Assembly (NCBI GenBank): GCA_015143295.1
Contig: CM026571.1
Coordinates: 30,098,505-30,162,504, forward strand
From: Tetracentron sinense
Lineage: Eukaryota; Streptophyta; Magnoliopsida; Trochodendrales; Trochodendraceae
Length of the DNA stretch: 64,000 nucleotides
Direction: 5' to 3'
The notes beneath the pieces were generated by a model. That model had not been told where the DNA came from and did no database searches. It was given only the letters and a program-made list of their open reading frames with translations. Shown here in pieces: positions 54,990 to 64,000 of the stretch. Made by a program: the position numbers and the translations under genes. Positions within the stretch are counted from its first letter, which is position 1. Every line of letters begins with the position of its first letter.

Positions 54990-57060
54990 TGAAGGGAATC
55001 CAGATAAAAAATTATGTGGAAAGCTGGATCCCAAAGATCTTTACACCATAGATAACAAATAATATTAACTACATGTTTAGAAAATTACCTCGGTGAATGA
55101 TGTTCGCCGGTGAATCATAAAATAGGATGAATCATCAGAATTCTTTGTAGAGATTTCTCGAAGAAATACTCAAAGCTCGATCCTCGCTCACAAAATCTTA
55201 GGGCTAAAACCCTAGCCTTCAAAACACCTTGAGAGTATCCCTTGAAGCTCACGAAAATTGGGAGAGGAGAACTCTCTCTCTAGACGGTTTTTGGTTGGAG
55301 AAAAATAATGAACCCTTGTTGCCTACAGTTTGGGGTGTTGGGTTTTTATAGATGCGGATCTTATCCACATCTAGACCAAATCCTAATCATTATCTAATAA
55401 TGATAGTTATCGCTAAGAGTTACTAAATAATGATAACTCTTATAATTAATTAAACTCTATGTTTATCCATAACTAATTAGTTATAACAAACTTTCTAATT
55501 TAGGATTCCTTTTCATAAAATGATTCCTTAATTAATGGGATGTAACAAACTCCCTAGAATCTAGGGATTCTAATCAAATTAGAAAACCTCAGAGGGGTGG
55601 GCGTGAGGGAGAGGGAGTCTTGAGCTCCAAGCTTGATAAGGATAATCCTTATCTCTTTCTTGTCTTCCAAGTAAGGCATCTAATCTTATTAGATAAGGAC
55701 TAATTAATTAATAATCATCTACTAACCAACTCCCTAACCATTAGGGAATTAGAAGTGGGCGCCCACCCTAGGGAGTCTATACCATGGACTTGGGCCCACC
55801 AATAAGGTCCATTTTAAAAGGCTTTTATGGATATGGGTCAAACCCATATCCCCTTATATTGGGCGAATTAAATTATTATCCATTAATTTAGATTAACATT
55901 TAATCTAAACCATAGATTAACATTTAATTAATTAAATTATAGATTAATATTTAATCTATTATTTGAGCTTGTATTTCTTTTATGAGCATCTCCACAGATT
56001 GCTCTTGGATATTCTAACCCTTGCTTACCCGATGTTATCCCATTGACCCTTAAATAGGAATGACATCGGAATTGCAAGTGACGTGAGATATCCATGTTGC
56101 AATTGAATCCCAGTGTAAGAACATTAACCAATAAAGGATCACACCACATGAACTTTTAAATTCGATTGATCCTTCCAATAACATTATCCCTAATAGGCCT
56201 TCGAGATTTAACATACTATCTAAATCATAGCCTATTGTAGATCATTCGGGTTTCCAAGACTTTTGATTAAACTATGAAAAAATTTTTCTCATGTAAAAAA
56301 TTTTGAGAAAAACTTTTATTAAGTATAATATATTTTATTAAAAATATATTTCAAACGTATTTGATTTCAAAATCACCTGCGCAGGATTTAAGCTTAATCG
56401 ACCGTCTTATCGGAACTTGGATAATCTCTCAATCTAATGAGTATAGATTTCTTGTTTGAAATTCTTCATGACTCGAACGAATTTCTGATTATCCAACTGC
56501 CACCTTATCGTAGTCCCTCAGGTAGAGAGTACTTAGGTGTAATCAAAACAGTCAGATTACTGCCCAGTTATAAATGAACTCATCAGATCTAAGGATTATC
56601 AAAACTATTTAATGTGAATGAGAGACCAACTATCTGATAGTATGTTTATGCGAGAGGTCTCTCATTATATGCAATCAGTCAGTGTACATTTAAGCACCCA
56701 TATGCTGATGTGTAGTCTCCACTACAATAGTTTGAGATAAAACTACATCTCAACCATTGAGAACATCTTAGCATTGTGGCAGCCATATAAGTGAAGTGCC
56801 CAGCTTCACCCATAGCTGTGAGTCTATAAGGTATAAGGAACTGGAAAGCTATATCTGCCTGTAATAGTCCAATACCTATCACATAGCTTTCCTACAATAT
56901 ATCGTAGGGACCTTGATCGATATCCATATTGTATAGATCATCTCATGATCATAGTCAATTACTCATAATGAATTCACAATAGATAAAGAAGATGTCTTTA
57001 TTAATCTAATCAATAAGAATCTTACAATCTAAATGAATTTTCTAGACATAATGTCTAACA
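54990..57060 (-). repeat. LTR H: solo LTR, probably copia, inside the Athila-like LTR
   Basis: 2071 bp with a perfect target duplication GTAAA (54985-54989 and 57061-57065). Ends are TG...CA; on the minus strand it starts TGTTAGACATTATGTCTAG, contains TATAAAAACCC near 55340-55350 and a purine-rich leader. No coding part. Superfamily is judged from the TGTTAG start and layout only. Confidence 0.8.
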
Positions 57061-57889
57061 GTAAAGTGCTATGTTGGTTGGATTTTATAATTAAAAGTTT
57101 CCTATAGTCTTTTTGTCCCTTTTTCTTCTTCCCTTTAGTCTATATAAACCTAGAGAGAGGGTTTTATTAGAATCCAATATTCTCCTCTCTTTTCATAGTA
57201 TTTTTTAATTTTCTCTTTGTATGGATTGCTAAATCCCTAGCCTTGGCTAGGTTGGAATTCTCTTATTGAGGTGATGTTAGTTTGATTTAATCCATTTAAT
57301 GTTTTTAATGTTTATGACTTCTATATTAATTATTTTTCTTGTTTGATATCTCTTTCAATTGAGTCTCTTGGATTTAAACCTTTTCACGAGTTCAGTCAGG
57401 CTTTTCTCGTAGTTGAGTAACAGTTTTTGACTTCTCAAATGAAGAGCCTTCATCTTAGCAAATATTATTCTTTGCTACGGTATCGTCGAGAGGTATATCA
57501 TCGTCCTCGAAGTTTTCCGATAAAGTGTGGGCTTGGGTTAAAACTTGTTTTGAATAATTGATAGGAAACTGACTTTAGTTTTTTTTATTATAATTTGAAT
57601 TTCTAAATCTTCCGATTATGGGTTTGGGATGTGAAATCCACAATTACGTTATACTTTGGATTAATCGAATTGACATTGTACCATTAAAAGGAGGAAACTT
57701 GATGCCTTAGCGCCTTCTCTCATTGATATTCTCCCTAAATTAATTGAACCTTTTGGCGCTGTTACCAAGGAAAAAGGCATAAGCTATTATTTTTCTTATT
57801 CCGGAAGAGGTTTGCTAAATTGACTCGTCGAAGCGTTAATCTCGTTCCTTTCTCTTTTAATTGCTTTATTAGTTTAGTTGATTATCTTA

Positions 57890-58476
57890 TTTTGCTTTGT
57901 GCATGCATAGATACTGGAACGAATTAGGTAAAATTGCGAAGAGACCGGAAGAATCTGAAACTCTCTTTACAAATTTATTTTATACACCTCTGGAATCTAA
58001 GTCTATTTCATCTGATTCTACACACACTTTAAGCACAATGAGTGAGCACGAGGATTATAAAGTTAAGACTCTTCATGAACACTTACACCCCACTCGGGCT
58101 GCCACACCTTCTTGCATTATATTTCCTCCTAATGTGTAACACTTTGATTTTAAACTTGGGATGATTCAACTCCTTACTTTTCATGGTTTGGATAATGAAA
58201 ATCCATATGTGCACAATAGAGAATTTGAAGAGGTGGTAGCCACGTTTCACAATCAACTAGGCACCATAGATACTGTCAGGCTCAAAATTTTTACATTCTC
58301 TCTGAATGATAGAGCAAAGAGCTAGTTGTACTCTTTGCAGCTTGGTCGATAGGGTCATGGGCTGAGATGACTTAGGCATTCCTCCATAAATATTTCCCTA
58401 ATCATAAGATGAATGTTTTGAAGAGACAGATTTTTAACTTCACTAAAAAAGAGAGTGAAAATTTATATCAGGCATG
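57890..58476 (+). pseudogene. gag remnant of the Athila-like element
   Basis: PLESKSISSDSTHTLSTMSE, then HLHPTRAATPSCIIFPPN and LTFHGLDNENPYVHNREFEE, DTVRLKIFTFSLNDRAKS; this is the retrotransposon gag domain of Athila-type elements. Broken and cut off at the right. Confidence 0.8.
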
Positions 58477-59750
58477 TGGGCAGTGAAATCTCACCGCCCG
58501 TAAGGCGGGTCCATGGTGCACCTGCCTACATAGGATCACCACCTAATGAATGGGTGGTTAAGCTTCGGGCATGTCAAAAGCACACGCACCAGCTAGCCAA
58601 GGGTTGGCTCACCGCTAGCTTGCCTAGCATTTAATGCTGACAGCATGACAATAATGCCCCACAGATCTCCCTTTGTGTCAGTCCTTAGGGGACTGACACA
58701 TGGTTAGGGTTTGCCCTTGCAGACAGACCCTCATTCAAACTTTGCGAACAAAGTCTATAAGTCCATCCATGGGCTAGTCAATGACTAGCCTAGTCTATGA
58801 CCATAAAAGGCCATGGACCTAACCAAGATCAGGGGCTAGACCTATGGTCCCACCCTGTATTGGTCTGCGGACTGACTAAGGTCAGACCCTAGTCTGTAGC
58901 CCAAATAGGCTTTGGACATGACCCAGACCACGGTCTCACCTCTTTAATTTGCGGATTGACCAAGGTCAGTCCTTTCCTAGATAGCAGCCAATATCTGACC
59001 GCCATGTGGCAGAGAATCCTTAACAAAAAAGATTCTCTGTCAGCTTTAGGGGATCCCAAGATAAAGATCCCCTCTCTTTCTCCTATAAGAGAGTGCCATA
59101 TGACACCCTATCCGAAAAGAGAAGTAATCTCTTCCATTTTCTGGGAAGATAAGACTTTTTTCCCTTTTTAGGGGAAAGTCTGATCCTCCCAGGTTTTCCA
59201 GAAAAGGAAACCAATTTAGAGTTCTTCCAAAAGGACTCCCATCCATATGATTTTTCAAAGACAAGAGAAACCAGTTGTCTTGGACAGATGACCCTCTCTA
59301 AGGAGAGTTGACCTCTTTTGGTTTCCTAAAAAAGGGAGGAAGTCAAAAGGGTGTCCAAGGAGGACTCTCCAAAAGATATAAAAAAGGGAGTTTCTCACAA
59401 GAAACCCCCAAGGCACGTACAAGGACGAAAAAACACAAAAAGCAAAAGGTAGGAAAGCAGCAGGAACCAAGGAGGAAGAAGAAGGATCTCCACTAATGAA
59501 GAAAACCAGGTGAACCCCCAATATGGTCACCTGTCTTTCTTTTTTTTCTTTTGATGCAAAGACCTCTATGAGGTATCCTGTAATGCCTACATGGGATCTG
59601 GGCAACCCCATTGAATAAATAAAAATACTTTATTTAACATCTGTTCTTCTTTTTATTTTTCTTCTTAATCAAAGGTTCTTCCCCAAATCGGGAATGTAAT
59701 TAACAGTCTGAGTTTACTCAGATTGGAAGGATAGTCCCCCACACAAAATA
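58477..59750 (+). repeat. unclassified LTR-like tract J
   Basis: Starts abruptly after gag wording with GCAGTGAAATCTCACCGCCC. Rich in GTCTGCGGA/TAGGTC phrases around 58690-58960. GATATAAAAAAGGGAG (about 59376-59391) is a TATA-like box, followed by AATAAATAAAAATACTTTATTT (about 59614-59636), a poly(A)-signal-like stretch. This order suggests an LTR of an unassigned gypsy family in + orientation. No matching target duplication or coding part was found. Confidence 0.4.
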
Positions 59751-60484
59751 ATAAACTCCATACAATAATGTGAAAGTATGCCTCTTTTTAACTTTAGAAA
59801 AATAGTTCTTGGGGGGCATACATCAAATCCCAAGATCTGACTAAGATTCTAATTGATTTTATTCAATGAAGGTTGAAATAACATTCACCTTTGCAACTTT
59901 GAAATTGTTAAGTCAAATCCACGATAGAACAATAGACCGGCAAAACTTCACAAGTGTCAAGTCTCCTTCGCAATCCACACGAACCTTCTTCTTTTCCTTT
60001 AAAGCTTTCTCTAATGGAAGCTAATGACCCTTCCAAAAATTTCAGCTCTTAGATCTTGAACTAAAGATCCTTTCTTGATGAACAAGATAGTTTCTTGATC
60101 TTCTTCTTGATATTCAAAACTTAGAACACAAGAGAGAAGAGGAGGTGTGACTGTACACTTCACAAAGGGAGAGAGAACTGGGCGTGAGATTGAGGAGAGG
60201 AGAGGAGAGGGAGAGAAAAACTTGGAGAGAATTCTCTTCTCCCAAAGTGGGCGTCCAACCCTTATAAATAGGCTTCTCTTGGATTGCTTGCAATCCAAGA
60301 CTCCTAATCCTAATCCAATTAGGTTTCCTCATTTGTTTCATTTCTTGATTTCTCCTAATTAATTAGGATTAATCTTTAAAAGAAACTAACCTTATCCATT
60401 AGTAACTAACTAACCTTATCCAATAAGGAACTTGATTAGTAACAAACTAATGGAATCCCATTTAATTAGGGATTCTTTAATTAG

Positions 60485-60544
<60 letters not shown>

Positions 60545-61528
60545 CTTATCTAATAAGGAGTCAATTAATTACATACTAATTAAACAAAGGTTCCCATCTT
60601 GAAGTGGGTGTCCCACCTTAAGTGGGCCCCACTTCACATGTCCCTTAGGGTTTCCAAAACCCTAAAGGTCACTTTTGATCTTTTAACAAAATCCCCAATG
60701 GGTCCTACCCACTTGGTTTATCACATCCAATGTGATTTTAACTTTTAGAGCTTCACTATACCATATAGTGATCACATAGAGAAATTAATTAATTTAATTA
60801 ATAATTAAATTAAAAGCTTTATGAAGGTCCTAGTGTGTGGGATTTAAAGGGATCTCCTATTTCCGGTTGTGGGACCAAGTTCTTAACCTTTCTTGGTTAA
60901 AGCATTGTTACTAGGAAACCATTTCCTATGACTCCATTAGGATTATAGAATTTTATCTATATCCCTGGACTTCCACTAATCACAATAATGTCTATTAACA
61001 CAATGTGATTAACCTCTAGAAAATAGAGAATTACTTGCAGGTATTTCTATTACAAGATTTGTTTACAGATGCGTCCCTCCACTTCCAATATTGTTATAAG
61101 CTTATGGGACAATATCTAATACTGTCTTTAATCCCTGATTTATATTGAGAACCAATTCTCTTTGATACTTTTAGTCAAACTTTGACTTTCAAAAACATTT
61201 TAGAAATTCTTTAAAAGAAATAATAATAATTATATTTCTTTTATACAGAAAATAAACTCCTCGATAAAACCATTTCATCGATAAATACCAGCGCTAGGTT
61301 TTTCAAGTCTGGTTTTGACAAGTATCAACTTAATATTAATTATTCTGTAAGAGTAGTGGAATCCTTATTGAGTGTACACACACTTCTTCTAGTATAGCGT
61401 ACATAACCCAACGAGTCTATATTTAGTTCGGTGTGTTGGACATTGACGATTGGCTACATCAAAGCTCTATAGGTGAACACTAAAAAAGATGTCGACCTCT
61501 TAGGTTAAGGACAATTTGTCAAATGGAC
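59751..61528. repeat. LTR-like tract K, probably minus-strand copia, unclassified
   Basis: Layout resembles LTR H read on the minus strand: primer-proximal end near 59790, GAGAGG-rich leader (60120-60240), a short TATA-bearing stretch (CTTATAAATAGG near 60260), then TAATTAGGATT-rich DNA with similar phrases (CCTTATCCAATAAGG, TGGGCCCCACTT) and a long AT-rich end. Exact ends were not found. 61400-61528 is unassigned. Small frames across it are not called. Confidence 0.35.
60483..60544. repeat. (CTAA)n microsatellite
   Basis: About fifteen uninterrupted CTAA tetranucleotide units inside tract K. Confidence 0.95.
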
Positions 61529-61738
61529 TGTAGCACTCCAAAAATTTTGTGGCTAATGAATAGTGTTTCATGGCCAAATGGCCTTCCATGTATTTGGATT
61601 TGGCATTTTGTAAGAAATTGGATGTTAACGATCCATGTGCAGCGTGTAAAAGAGGGTTTCGTGCCCTAATAATGATGGAAAGGAGGTTGGAAACACACTT
61701 AGGGGTCTATAGGTGAAAATATAGAAAATCTGGGAGGT

Positions 61739-62070
61739 GCGATCGATCGCAGGTAAGGTGTGATCGATTGCATGCAGTGGATATTGGCCAAAAACCTTCG
61801 GGTTCATGTGTGATAGATTCCCTCCAGGTGCGATAGATCACATGGGGATCTGCGAACGATCGCATGCAGGTGAAATTGGTCAAAAATATTTTGGACCAAG
61901 TGCGATAGATGATCGTCACATGCTACAGATCGCAGAGCGATCGATCAAAAGAGTGTGCGATCGATTGCATGCAGGGAGAAATCAAATCAAAAGTATGCGG
62001 GTTCATGTGCGACAGATCGCCCTCAGGTGCGATCGATCGTGCTGGATTTGCGATCGATCGCATGCGCGTG
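61739..62070 (+). promoter_or_regulatory. palindrome cluster of LTR F
   Basis: GCGATCGATCGC is perfect at 61739-61750 and 62050-62061, with about eight variants between (GTGATCGATTGC, GCGATAGATCAC, GCGAACGATCGC, GCGATCGATTGC, GCGACAGATCGC, GCGATCGATCGT). Spacing is 25-45 bp. Many copies are followed by a ATGCAGG or AGGTG phrase. It is the longest cluster in the window. Confidence 0.7.
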
Positions 62071-62949
62071 CAGATTCCGAAATTGGGGGGTTTTAAACCC
62101 TTGGCTTCTAAATGAGAACTCATTTGGGGATTTTCTTAGACCTAAGGGAGAGAAAGAGGAGAAAGAGGAGAAGAGGAGATTAGGGAGAAATCCAAGAGGG
62201 TCTTTTGGATTTGAGATCAAGGGAGCTCAAGCTTGAAGATTCTCAAGGAAGGATCATCCTCCATCAAGCTAGGAGGTCTCTACTCAAGGATTTCCAAATC
62301 AAGGGGTTTTTCTTCAAGATCAAGCATTGATCTTCTATGTTAGTACACCCTCCTAACTAGCTTAGTAATAACCTAGGTTTCCCTTTTAATATGTGGATTG
62401 ATCTTGTGTATATTCCCCTTTTTTGTTGAAATGCATTGTTATTCCTAAAATGAACAAGATAAACTAAGGTGTATGGATGTGTGGAATGTGAATGGGTTGA
62501 GGCGATTGGATGCCATGTGTTGTGATGTATGTGGTGTGTTGGAAAAATGGTGGATGGGCAATGTATGCATAACACATGAACTCTTGATGTATGATGAAAT
62601 GTATGAACATAAAAACTTGAATAAAATGATTCTAAAAATGTTGCATACCAAGTGTTTGATGTAAGGCATGAATGGGAATTAAATGAATTAAACGAAGATT
62701 ATGAAAGCATGAATTGTGTAGTTTTCCCAAAAATGATAAATTGATCCAATGCTCTATATGCATGTCTAATTCCCCCAATCATGATCATATTAAGGATTGG
62801 AATGCTACACATCATCCCTTGAGTTGTGCACGTCATCATGATTACTAAATATTGCTACCCACACACACACACATGCATGCATTAACTGAGATTTTCTAAA
62901 GTATATGAATATGAGAAATCAAATAAGAACAAGACCCTTGATTTATGAA

Positions 62950-63290
62950 ACGAATGATAAAGCCGGACATCGGGCTGATCAAGCGTAGGGCATATCCCTC
63001 GGATATGTCATACTTGGCTCACAAGTAAACAAGCATGATAAAGCCAGACATTGGGCCGGTCAAGGGTAGGGCATATCATAAGACATGTCCTAGCTGGCTC
63101 ACAAGAAAACAAGTTGATAAAGCCGGACAGAGGGCCGGTCAAGGATGTTGGTGTACCCCTTTTCTATTTCGCTGAAGGATACTTACGTATCCGGCTCACA
63201 AGTTGCTTTCTATTCATGTTTCGCTGAAGGATACTTACGTATTCGGTTCACAAGTTGCTATAAGGGTCACTAACATCTAGCTCACAAGTA
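62950..63290 (+). repeat. tandem repeats in the leader of LTR F
   Basis: Three units with GATAAAGCC(G/A)GACA...GGGC(T/C)G(A/G)TCAAG and GGCTCACAAG, spaced about 80-90 bp, followed by two units with TTTCGCTGAAGGATACTTACGT. Matches the array of LTR C at 23046-23360. Confidence 0.82.
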
Positions 63291-63632
63291 AAGCATGACA
63301 AGGCAAGTCAAGACATGACAAGACAAGCATGACAAGTGATTCTAAACAAGAACAAGAAAAGACATGCGTGATTCTTATGAGACAAGAACAAGACAAGAAC
63401 AAGTTTTTATACGACAAGAAAATTTGAAAACCACAAAAAGCTATTTTCAAGAACAAGTCATGACTTTTAAAGTATGGGTTCTATCGAGGTTTTTGCATTG
63501 TTCAATGCATGTCACGATTATAGCATTGCTTAAATTCTTGATGTGTATTGCTCCAAATATTGCGATTATGAATTGTATTTAGTTATTGCTATTGTAACTC
63601 ATTATTACTATTGGTAGTTAGTAGCTTGTACT

Positions 63633-63652
63633 CGCTGAGTATTCCATACTCA
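63633..63652 (+). promoter_or_regulatory. conserved hairpin of the LTR leader (copy in F)
   Basis: CTGAGTATTCCATACTCAG forms a perfect 8-bp stem with a 3-base loop, 12 bp before the ATG of the short frame. The best preserved copy of the hairpin seen in LTRs A, B, C, D and the solo LTR. Confidence 0.68.
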
Positions 63653-63664
63653 GCCGTACATTTC

Positions 63665-63805
63665 ATGTTGGCAGGTCCAGTGGATACCTTCCATCCTGAC
63701 CCTTGGGTGGAGGAAGAGTACGTCGAGGAGGCGGTGCCTATTCCACTTCAACCTCAGGAGGATAGAGATCTAGATGTGTGGCCATATCTAGACTACTGTG
63801 AGTAG
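63665..63805 (+). CDS. conserved short frame in LTR F (46 aa)
   Basis: Starts MLAGPVDTFHPDPWVEEEYV and ends DLDVWPYLDYCE. It shares the PW(I/V)EEEY core and the C-terminal DLD-WPY block with LTRs A and C. Acidic, no membrane segment, 12 bp after the hairpin. The AGL/AGP start with a run into PWVEEEY also fits LTR D (AGLEQEYTAEPWIEEAY). Function unknown; it could be a small protein or an upstream frame controlling translation of gag. Confidence 0.5.
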   Translation: MLAGPVDTFHPDPWVEEEYVEEAVPIPLQPQEDRDLDVWPYLDYCE

Positions 63806-63814
63806 GGGTTCTAG

Positions 63815-63841
63815 AGATAGAGAGAGAGAGAGAGAGAGAGA
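63815..63841. repeat. (GA)n microsatellite
   Basis: About 13 GA units just after the short frame of LTR F. LTR C has a shorter GA run at the same place (23882-23892), so the repeat grew within the LTR family. Confidence 0.9.
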
Positions 63842-64000
63842 CTTTTATCTTTTTTTTGTATTTTGATGGTGGGCATGTTCACCTATACTTGATATGTTTT
63901 GTATAAACTTCGAATACAGATTGGATGTATAAAAAGAAAAGAAAAAGTTGGTTTACGCTTCCGCACTATTATGAGTTTCCACACTCTGATTACATGTCAA

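Larger units (their letters stand above)
54258..58476 (+). mobile_element. Athila-like Ty3/gypsy fossil, 5' part
   Basis: A 5' LTR from about 54258 (TGATGAGTGTGC) to about 57750, split by the 2.07-kb LTR H. Then TGGCGCTGTTACCAAGG (57754-57770), a primer site of the TGGCGCC...CCGGGG kind used by Athila/Tat elements (tRNA-Asp type). A gag remnant follows at 57890-58476. The element is cut off at about 58476 by unrelated sequence; no pol or 3' LTR is present in the window. Broken. Confidence 0.8.
61529..64000 (+). repeat. LTR F: gypsy LTR, runs off the window
   Basis: Starts TGTAGCACTCCAAAAATTTT and is a close relative of LTR C (shared GGC...ATGAATAGTGT start, leader repeats and short frame). 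Parts: palindrome cluster 61739-62070, leader, tandem array 62950-63290, hairpin 63633-63652, short frame 63665-63805, (GA)n run 63815-63841. The expected GGGGATTTTGGGG...ACA end lies beyond 64000, so it cannot be told whether it is a solo LTR or part of an element. Confidence 0.82.

Noticed and set aside
60147-60362. Frame of 71 codons around the GAGAGG stretch
   Set aside because: Simple purine repeat in an LTR-like leader; not conserved.
62357-62669. His/Ser-rich minus-strand frames
   Set aside because: Antisense of the non-coding leader of LTR F; no conservation with the equivalent leader of LTR C.

Overview
The window is AT-rich nuclear DNA of a flowering plant. Chromoviral Ty3/gypsy elements, a Sirevirus-type Ty1/copia element, an Athila-type element, LINE RNase H fragments, a tRNA-derived SINE and several fold-back MITEs are all typical of angiosperm intergenic DNA. 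I see one convincing host-gene piece: a terminal coding exon on the + strand (13508-14153) of a GLTSCR-domain protein resembling plant BRIP subunits of SWI/SNF remodelling complexes. No rRNA, tRNA gene, CRISPR array or bacterial-type operon is visible. Most short open frames are chance frames or transposon debris.

Layout. 1-2809: intergenic DNA with a small inverted-repeat element and a CCA-rich low-complexity tract. 2810-7950: an old, incomplete Ty3/gypsy chromovirus with both LTRs, a 5-bp target duplication and a minus-strand copia-like LTR inside it. 7956-13507: non-coding DNA with ATATCG-rich tracts. 13508-14153: host exon. 14154-19638: small repeats (two fold-back elements, a 74-bp tandem duplication, a copia pol relic, a SINE with a 14-bp target duplication, a LINE RNase H scrap). 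19639-46812: a deep nest of LTR elements. LTR E adjoins LTR B; B holds solo LTR C and a Tekay-like element A (24754-46741); A's 3' LTR holds a 12.4-kb Sirevirus (33133-45485); and that holds a gypsy solo LTR (35422-37285). About 46845-52500: a minus-strand LINE holding a solo LTR (47574-49844) and a mitochondrial-looking insert (about 50175-50888). 52500-61528: fragments of a gypsy element, a LINE 3' end with poly(A), an Athila-like element split by a 2.07-kb LTR, and two unclassified LTR-like tracts. 61529-64000: start of another gypsy LTR running off the window.

The most striking pattern lies in the LTRs. At least eight different LTR types carry a cluster of short dyad-symmetric words, usually just upstream of a TATAAATA box. 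Each type has its own word (for example TACGATCGATCGTA, ACCGATCGATCGGT, GCGATCGATCGC, ACTCGTCGACGAGT). The gypsy LTRs also share a leader made of tandem repeats, a CTGAGTA...TACTCAG hairpin and a short frame with a PW(I/V)EE(E/D)Y core. In the Sirevirus the LTR palindrome word recurs inside the element, ahead of a TATA-like box and the ORF that follows pol, which suggests an internal promoter. All retroelements here are treated as fossils; coordinates given as about or roughly are by-eye limits.
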